DNA of 64,000 nucleotides from Buttiauxella sp. A111. GTDB lineage: Bacteria > Pseudomonadota > Gammaproteobacteria > Enterobacterales > Enterobacteriaceae. Both the position numbers and the translations under genes were made by a program. The notes beneath the pieces were generated by a model. The model was not told the DNA's origin. It did not search any database and worked only from the letters and a program-made list of their open reading frames with translations. Shown here one piece after another: positions 58,198 to 64,000 of this stretch; position 1 is the stretch's first letter; each line of letters starts with the position of its first letter. The stretch spans positions 186,001 to 250,000 of the forward strand of contig NZ_BJFN01000004.1 in assembly GCF_014189855.1 (NCBI RefSeq), in the 5' to 3' direction.

Positions 58198-59832
58198 TTA
58201 ATGTTTGATGATATACATATCTTTAGTATAGATATTGTCCATCGGGTCTTTGCCGGTATAACCGCCAACCCATGGTTTCACCAGACGAGCATTCACGTAG
58301 TAATAAACCGGAACGATAGCAGAGTCTTTGCCCAGCTGTTGTTCGGCTTTATCGTACGCAGCACTGCGCTGTGCTTCATCGGTCGCTTTCAGCGATTCTG
58401 CCATGATGGCGTCAAATGCCGGGCTCTTATAATGCGCGGTGTTCATTGAACTGCCAGACAGCATAGTGTTCAGGAAGGACGTTGGTTCGTTATAGTCAGC
58501 ACACCAGCCAGCACGTGCCACATCGTAGTTACCCTGGTGACGAGTATCGAGGAAGGTTTTCCATTCCTGGTTGACCAACTTCACGTTCACACCGAGGTTT
58601 TTCTGCCAGATAGAAGCAGCAGCGATAGCCAGTTTTTTATGCAGATCAGATGTGTTGTACAGCAGGTCAAAGGTCAGCGGTTTATCTTTGCTATAACCCG
58701 CTTCAGCCAGCAATTTCTTAGCTTCTTCGTTACGTTTTTCCTGAGTCCACGAGAACCACTCAGGTTTAGTCAGCTTAGCGCCGTCAGCATAAGGAGGCGT
58801 GTAGCCATAAGCCGGCAGATCGCCCTGCGCTTTGACTTTGTTTACGATAATGTCGCGATCCAGACCCAGTTTCAGAGCGGTACGAACACGCGCATCGTTA
58901 AACGGAGCTTTCTGGTTGTTGATTTCGTAGTAATAAGTACACAGATACGGGTCAACGTGAACTTCAGCTGGAATTTCTTTTTTCAGCTTCTGGAACAGTT
59001 CGATCGGCAGGTTGTTATAAGTCATGTCGATTTCGCCGCTACGGTAGCGGTTTACGTCGGTAACTTCAGAAGAGATTGGCAGATAGGTAATCTGATCAAT
59101 GACAGTTTTCGCGTTATCCCAATAGTTGGTATTACGCTCCATCACGATACGTTCGTTAACAACCCAGTCTTTCAGTTTATATGCGCCGTTAGAAACGAGG
59201 TTCGCAGGCTGGGTCCACTTCTCACCAAACTTCTCAATGGCGGTTTTATTCACCGGGGACATCGCCGGGTTAACCAGAAGTTTGTAGAAGTAAGGAACTG
59301 GCTCGCTCAAAGTCACTTCCAGTGTATGGTCGTCAATAGCTTTTACGCCCAGTTCACTTGGTTTCTTTTTGCCATCGATGATTTCATCAACGTTTACGAT
59401 ATGACCATATTGCGGATAGCTTGCATACGGGGAAGCGGTATTTGGATCAACCAGACGCTGCCAGCTATAAACGAAATCTTGTGCCGTTACTGGATCGCCG
59501 TTAGACCATTTAGCATCTTTACGAAGATGGAAGGTCCACACTTTAAAATCTTTGTTGTCCCAGGATTCTGCAACACCTGGAATTGGGTGGCCATCTTTTG
59601 GAGAGGTAATCAGCAGACCTTCGAACAGGTCACGGCTTACGTTTGATTCAGGAACACCTTCAATTTTATTTGGATCCAGAGACTGTGGCTCAGCACCGTT
59701 ATTTCGAATCAACGTTTGCTTTTCTGACAGTTGGACACCTGCAGGAACTTCGGCCGCCGTGGCCACATTGCCTACAATTAGCGCGGTTAAAATGCTTGCT
59801 GCAACCAGACTTTTTTTTGTGATGATGGACAT
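58198..59832 (-). CDS. oppA: Periplasmic oligopeptide-binding protein OppA
   Basis: SBP family 5 peptide receptor, 544 residues (E. coli 543). A Sec signal ends near NVATAA-EVPAG. Characteristic blocks: NRDLFEGLL-like SRDLFEGLL, AESWDNKDFKVWTFHLRKDA, VDPYLCTYYYEINNQ, and AGWCADYNEPTSFLNTMLSG in the peptide pocket. GGAG lies about ten bases before the ATG. First gene of oppABCDF; in E. coli its leader is a target of sRNA GcvB and the operon responds to Lrp. A long leader region precedes it. Confidence 0.96.
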   Translation of the reverse strand: MSIITKKSLVAASILTALIVGNVATAAEVPAGVQLSEKQTLIRNNGAEPQSLDPNKIEGVPESNVSRDLFEGLLITSPKDGHPIPGVAESWDNKDFKVWTFHLRKDAKWSNGDPVTAQDFVYSWQRLVDPNTASPYASYPQYGHIVNVDEIIDGKKKPSELGVKAIDDHTLEVTLSEPVPYFYKLLVNPAMSPVNKTAIEKFGEKWTQPANLVSNGAYKLKDWVVNERIVMERNTNYWDNAKTVIDQITYLPISSEVTDVNRYRSGEIDMTYNNLPIELFQKLKKEIPAEVHVDPYLCTYYYEINNQKAPFNDARVRTALKLGLDRDIIVNKVKAQGDLPAYGYTPPYADGAKLTKPEWFSWTQEKRNEEAKKLLAEAGYSKDKPLTFDLLYNTSDLHKKLAIAAASIWQKNLGVNVKLVNQEWKTFLDTRHQGNYDVARAGWCADYNEPTSFLNTMLSGSSMNTAHYKSPAFDAIMAESLKATDEAQRSAAYDKAEQQLGKDSAIVPVYYYVNARLVKPWVGGYTGKDPMDNIYTKDMYIIKH

Positions 59833-60540
59833 TGTGTTGATACTCCACTCATTATAATTACCGACCCGAAAGCCAGCCTCTTCCCCTTTGGGGTTCCTTA
59901 ACAGCGCAAGAGCGTTATGCGACTGCCAGGATTTATTTTGTGTTACCTGCTATCACCGACTTTATTTGGGGGATGCTCTTTATGGCACCCTGCTCCGTCG
60001 ATTCTTAATCAACCCACCCTGTTCTCAGGTTGATTTTTATGAGTCATCTGTAAATGAAACATTTTTCAGATAATTGTGTTGTCTGGAAAGTATCAAAAGC
60101 ACCTAACTCCCGCCAATACAATTTGCAAATTTGTTAACCATTTCTCTTTTATCTATCCAGGATGCGGTCTGGAACGATCCTGTGCCAGCTCATTTATCCG
60201 AGATAACTCTCTAAAAATAAAAGAAATAGCAGTATTAAGATGGTTGGTTATCTCGCGGTGTGATGAAGGTGTCTCATTGTTCACGAAAAATTAACAATTG
60301 GTTATTTTTTAGCACATTCATCTGCAAGACAGCGTGAATAACTAATATCATCTCAATAAAGCCACAGCAAGTATCATTGTGTAGTGTTAGTTAATTAACG
60401 ATTTGATTGGGAGTTTTGTGTACAGCAGACAAAAGCGCATGTCGCTAATATGCAGTTTCCAAAGCTTTTTCTTATGAATGATTTTCTGATGAAAAGGACA
60501 GAAGCACTAATGCTTCAAACAAGTTGGTGGGTATTTAACA
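59833..60540. other. oppA upstream region
   Basis: About 700 bp without a gene I can support; AT-rich beyond 60050. It must contain the oppA promoter and mRNA leader. A CCCC/GGGG dyad at about 59884-59894 is leader structure. Dyads CAGGAT/ATCCTG (about 60160) and the palindrome GTTAATTAAC (60390-60399) are visible, but I assign no regulator. Confidence 0.45.
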
Positions 60541-60571
60541 AAAAAAAAGCAGAATAGTTATTCTGCTTTTT
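60541..60571 (-). terminator. Rho-independent terminator after ychE
   Basis: On the minus strand, GCAGAAT-AACT-ATTCTGC stem flanked by A and T runs, ending in eight Ts. Confidence 0.9.
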
Positions 60572-60592
60572 CAATTGCCAGTTACAGCAGAA

Positions 60593-61240
60593 CTAACTTA
60601 ATAACCCGGGGAAGATAGTTTTCAGACCGGTTACAATAAATTCAATACCCAGAGCCATCAGAAGCAGCCCCATAATACGGGTTATAACGTTAATGCCAGT
60701 TTGCCCCAGCAGACGCACTAAGAAAGGCGCAAGGCGGAAAACCAACCAGCAGCAAAAAGCAAAGAGTGCGATGGCAATCGTAAAACCGATTAAATAATTC
60801 CAGCTATGGTAACGCGTGCCCCAGACGATAGTCGAACTGATTGCACCTGGACCGGCCATTAATGGAAGTGCTAACGGGACTACGCCAACGCTTTCGCGGA
60901 TAGCGCTCTCTGATTTTTCTTGTTTGTTCTGTTTATCTTCCCCGAGTTTACCGCTGATCATCGACATCGCGATGGTCACCACCAGGATGCCGCCAGCAAT
61001 ACGGAAGGAATCTATTGATATGCCGAATAGTTGCAGAATGCCGTCGCCAAGAAACAACGAGGTCCACAAAATTATCGCGACAGAAAGGTTGGCAGTTAGA
61101 TTGGTTTTATTCCTCGCTATCGCAGTTTGATAGCTGGTCATGCTGATAAAAACGGGAATGATCCCTACTGGGTTTACCAGAGCGAACAATCCAATAAAGA
61201 ACTTAAAATAGGTTGGCAAATCAAATAAGGATTGAGCCAC
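60593..61240 (-). CDS. ychE: MarC family inner-membrane protein YchE
   Basis: Six-span MarC/UPF0056 protein, 215 residues from a GTG start at 61240 (GGAG six bases upstream), exactly the E. coli YchE length. An upstream ATG at 61267 would add nine residues. Blocks: YFKFFIGLFALVNPVGIIPV, FGISIDSFRIAGGILVVTIA, PLALPLMAGPGAISSTIVWG and TGINVITRIMGLLLMALGIEF. Function unknown. Divergent from adhE and downstream of the opp leader. Confidence 0.93.
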   Translation of the reverse strand: MAQSLFDLPTYFKFFIGLFALVNPVGIIPVFISMTSYQTAIARNKTNLTANLSVAIILWTSLFLGDGILQLFGISIDSFRIAGGILVVTIAMSMISGKLGEDKQNKQEKSESAIRESVGVVPLALPLMAGPGAISSTIVWGTRYHSWNYLIGFTIAIALFAFCCWLVFRLAPFLVRLLGQTGINVITRIMGLLLMALGIEFIVTGLKTIFPGLLS

Positions 61241-61454
61241 TAAAAACTCCGCAAATGAACGTAGCAAAGGCCGCGGTAATGTAATGGAAAACCACTGCAG
61301 GCGCTACGCCCTTTCGCAGCATAGATAACTACTTTTATACGCAATTGCGATATTAAACAATATTGTTACTCACTTGTTGAAAATATGGTAGTTTGTTTTA
61401 TCTTTGCTGTGACGAATATTTTAAAGACTTATCAACAACCTGAATCTGCCCTGC

Positions 61455-61466
61455 TGAATGGAGTCA
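61455..61466 (+). promoter_or_regulatory. Cra-like site upstream of adhE
   Basis: TGAATGGAGTCA agrees with TGAATCGATTCA at 10 of 12 bases. Cra represses adhE in E. coli. Match quality is moderate. Confidence 0.4.
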
Positions 61467-61478
61467 GCCTTGAGATAA

Positions 61479-61494
61479 TGTGATGTAAATCACA
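61479..61494 (+). promoter_or_regulatory. CRP site upstream of adhE
   Basis: TGTGATGTAAATCACA, a perfect TGTGA-N6-TCACA, 226 bp upstream of the adhE start. FNR recognises a related sequence, but the G in TGTGA favours CRP. Confidence 0.75.
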
Positions 61495-61719
61495 AAAAAC
61501 CTACTCAGAAGTGAGTACTCTTAGATACATCTGAAGAGCGTTTGATTCAGACCATGAATAGGTTTTTTCGATAAGGCTCTTTTAGTAAATCAGCAAGATG
61601 TTTTGGGAAGTTTTTGGATAGTCGTGGCCCCTCTTCTACGCAAGCTGTTGCCCGCTGACTATACTGTCGTCTCGAGCAGCTCATTTACTAAAAGAGTTTA
61701 ACATTATCAGGAGAGCATT

Positions 61720-64000
61720 ATGGCTGTAACTAATGTCGCTGAACTTAACGCACTTGTAGAGCGCGTCAAGAAAGCCCAGCGTGAATATGCCAACTTCACT
61801 CAAGAGCAAGTCGATAAAATCTTCCGCGCCGCCGCCCTGGCTGCCGCTGATGCTCGAATTCCCCTCGCGAAACTGGCCGTTGCCGAATCTGGCATGGGTA
61901 TCGTTGAAGATAAAGTGATCAAAAACCACTTTGCTTCAGAGTATATCTACAACGCCTATAAAGATGAGAAAACTTGTGGTGTTCTGGACGAAGACCATAC
62001 CTTCGGTACTATCACTATCGCTGAGCCAATCGGCATCATCTGCGGTATCGTACCGACGACTAACCCAACATCTACTGCGATCTTTAAGTCTCTGATCAGC
62101 CTTAAGACCCGTAACGCGATCATCTTCTCTCCACACCCACGTGCAAAAGACGCGACTAACAAAGCCGCAGACATCGTTCTGCAAGCTGCTATCGCTGCTG
62201 GTGCACCTAAAGATCTGATCGGTTGGATTGACCAGCCATCTGTTGAACTGTCTAACGCCCTGATGCATCACCCAGATATCAACATGATTCTGGCAACGGG
62301 TGGCCCAGGCATGGTTAAAGCTGCATACAGCTCCGGTAAACCAGCAATCGGCGTAGGCGCAGGTAACACTCCTGTTGTTGTTGACGAAACTGCTGACATT
62401 AAACGTGTTGTTGCTTCTATCCTGATGTCCAAAACCTTCGATAACGGCGTAATCTGTGCTTCCGAGCAGTCAGTAATCGTTGTTGATTCTGCATACAATG
62501 CAGTGCGCGAACGTTTTGCATCCCACGGCGGCTACATGCTGCAGGGTAAAGAGCTGAAAGCTGTTCAGGACATTATCCTGAAAAATGGCGCACTGAACGC
62601 AGCTATCGTTGGTCAGCCAGCAACCAAAATTGCTGAACTGGCAGGCTTCACCGTACCGGCTGACACCAAAATTCTGATTGGTGAAGTTAGCGTTGTTGAC
62701 GATTCTGAGCCATTCGCTCACGAAAAACTGTCTCCAACTCTGGCTATGTACCGTGCTAAGAGCTTCGAAGATGCCGTCGTTAAAGCTGAGAAACTGGTTG
62801 AGATGGGCGGTATCGGTCATACCTCTTGCCTGTACACCGACCAGGACAACCAGCCAGAGCGCGTTAAGCACTTCGGCGACAAAATGAAAACTGCACGTAT
62901 CCTGATCAACACCCCTGCTTCTCAGGGTGGTATCGGTGACCTGTACAACTTTAAACTCGCGCCTTCCCTGACTCTGGGTTGTGGTTCATGGGGTGGTAAC
63001 TCCATCTCTGAGAACGTGGGTCCTAAGCACCTGATCAACAAGAAAACCGTTGCTAAGCGAGCTGAGAACATGTTGTGGCATAAACTTCCGAAATCTATCT
63101 ACTTCCGCCGCGGCTCTCTGCCTATCGCGCTGGACGAAGTGATTACTGATGGTCACAAACGTGCGATGATCGTTACCGACCGTTTCCTGTTCAACAACGG
63201 CTATGCAGACCAGATAACTTCTGTTCTGAAAGCAGCAGGCGTTGAAACTGAAGTATTCTTCGAAGTAGAAGCTGATCCAACCCTGTCCGTTGTACGTAAA
63301 GGTGCAGAACTGGCTAACTCCTTCAAACCAGACGTGATCATCGCGCTGGGCGGCGGTTCCCCAATGGATGCTGCGAAAATCATGTGGGTTATGTACGAAC
63401 ACCCAGAAACTCACTTCGAAGAACTGGCACTGCGCTTTATGGACATCCGTAAGCGTATCTACAAGTTCCCGAAAATGGGCGTAAAAGCGAAAATGATCGC
63501 GGTTACCACCACTTCCGGTACTGGTTCAGAAGTGACTCCGTTTGCAGTTGTAACTGATGATGCAACAGGCCAGAAATACCCACTGGCTGACTACGCTCTG
63601 ACTCCAGACATGGCGATTGTTGATGCCAACCTGGTGATGGATATGCCTAAGTCACTGTGTGCATTCGGTGGTCTGGATGCCGTAACTCACTCACTGGAAG
63701 CTTACGTTTCTGTACTGGCGAGCGAGTTCTCTGACGGTCAGGCTCTGCAAGCATTGAAACTGCTGAAAGAAAACCTGCCAGCGTCTTACCATGAAGGCTC
63801 TAAAAACCCTGTTGCTCGTGAGCGTGTACACAATGCTGCGACCATCGCGGGTATTGCGTTTGCAAACGCCTTCCTGGGTGTGTGTCACTCAATGGCGCAC
63901 AAACTGGGTTCACAGTTCCACATTCCTCACGGTCTGGCGAACGCCCTGTTGATTTCCAACGTTATCCGCTATAACGCGAATGACAACCCAACTAAGCAGA
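61720..64000 (+). CDS. adhE: Bifunctional acetaldehyde-CoA/alcohol dehydrogenase AdhE (3' truncated by window)
   Basis: Fermentation enzyme reducing acetyl-CoA to ethanol, forming spirosome filaments. 760 complete codons of about 891 are visible; the frame is open at the window end. The N-terminal aldehyde dehydrogenase domain has catalytic Cys246 (NGVICASEQS). A linker and the Fe-dependent alcohol dehydrogenase domain follow (from about residue 450), with NAD motif ALGGGSPMDAAK, TTTSGTGSEVTPF and iron ligands in LDAVTHSLEAY and CHSMAHKLGSQFHIPHG. AGGAG lies six bases before the ATG at 61720. The gene has a long regulated leader. Confidence 0.97.
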   Translation, partial: MAVTNVAELNALVERVKKAQREYANFTQEQVDKIFRAAALAAADARIPLAKLAVAESGMGIVEDKVIKNHFASEYIYNAYKDEKTCGVLDEDHTFGTITIAEPIGIICGIVPTTNPTSTAIFKSLISLKTRNAIIFSPHPRAKDATNKAADIVLQAAIAAGAPKDLIGWIDQPSVELSNALMHHPDINMILATGGPGMVKAAYSSGKPAIGVGAGNTPVVVDETADIKRVVASILMSKTFDNGVICASEQSVIVVDSAYNAVRERFASHGGYMLQGKELKAVQDIILKNGALNAAIVGQPATKIAELAGFTVPADTKILIGEVSVVDDSEPFAHEKLSPTLAMYRAKSFEDAVVKAEKLVEMGGIGHTSCLYTDQDNQPERVKHFGDKMKTARILINTPASQGGIGDLYNFKLAPSLTLGCGSWGGNSISENVGPKHLINKKTVAKRAENMLWHKLPKSIYFRRGSLPIALDEVITDGHKRAMIVTDRFLFNNGYADQITSVLKAAGVETEVFFEVEADPTLSVVRKGAELANSFKPDVIIALGGGSPMDAAKIMWVMYEHPETHFEELALRFMDIRKRIYKFPKMGVKAKMIAVTTTSGTGSEVTPFAVVTDDATGQKYPLADYALTPDMAIVDANLVMDMPKSLCAFGGLDAVTHSLEAYVSVLASEFSDGQALQALKLLKENLPASYHEGSKNPVARERVHNAATIAGIAFANAFLGVCHSMAHKLGSQFHIPHGLANALLISNVIRYNANDNPTKQ

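Larger units (their letters stand above)
61241..61719. other. ychE-adhE divergent regulatory region
   Basis: About 480 bp holding the adhE promoters and leader; no gene seen. E. coli adhE also has a long, complex leader (two promoters, RNase III-dependent translation). A CRP site and a Cra-like site are annotated separately. Confidence 0.6.

Noticed and set aside
58537-59646. Long (369-codon) open frame antisense to oppA
   Set aside because: It lies wholly inside the highly conserved oppA gene. The predicted protein has no recognisable domain and the opening follows from codon bias on the other strand.

Overview
The window is chromosomal DNA of a member of the Enterobacteriaceae. Almost every gene has a close counterpart in Escherichia coli and sits in recognisable E. 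coli-like blocks from the replication-terminus half of the chromosome (rstB-tus-fumC-fumA-manA-ydgA, malI-malXY-add, ynfC to tqsA, tonB to adhE). Several features argue against Escherichia itself: a chromosomal fosA-type gene, an M32 carboxypeptidase, a lacI-lacZ pair with no lacY, a CigR-like protein and many ERIC repeats. A Buttiauxella/Kluyvera/Enterobacter-type genus is my guess only. I see no rRNA, tRNA, CRISPR array, insertion sequence or prophage.

Region 1 (1-17 kb): rstB (sensor kinase), a Ter fork-arrest site with tus, two fumarases, manA, ydgA and fosA. Next come the malI repressor with two MalI operators, the malXY operon, a membrane CSS-EAL c-di-GMP phosphodiesterase, a plasmid-type Nuc endonuclease, a possible antisense-strand small RNA and add.

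Region 2 (17-38 kb): a YfeH-type transporter, ynfC/ynfD, an unrecognised zinc-ribbon/OB-fold membrane protein, and the anaerobic ynfE-ynfG-ynfH-dmsD reductase operon with a single catalytic subunit. Then clcB, bioD2, mlc, ynfL/ynfM, the carboxypeptidase, asr (with an RstA-like box) plus the tiny ydgU, ydgD, the mdtJ-mdtI spermidine exporter with an upstream small ORF matching the mdtU arrangement, tqsA, pptA and nhoA.

Region 3 (38-48 kb): lacI-lacZ with a conserved CRP site, promoter and operator, three small envelope proteins of unknown function beside an FNR-like box, ansP and the TonB-dependent receptor yncD (pqqU).

Region 4 (48-64 kb): tonB, yciI, a stretch of small genes (KTSC-like protein, cigR-like gene, a 51-residue tail-anchored protein, yciY), clsA, yciU, a Kv-type potassium channel with a C-terminal zinc ribbon, the oppABCDF operon, ychE and the start of adhE, which runs off the end. 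Compared with my memory of the E. coli K-12 map, this last block is inverted, and the rstB-add and ynfC-tqsA blocks are swapped in order. At least five ERIC or ERIC-like repeats and two or three remnants mark many of the intergenic junctions. Two of them lie inside transcribed leaders or operons (mdtUJI and opp).
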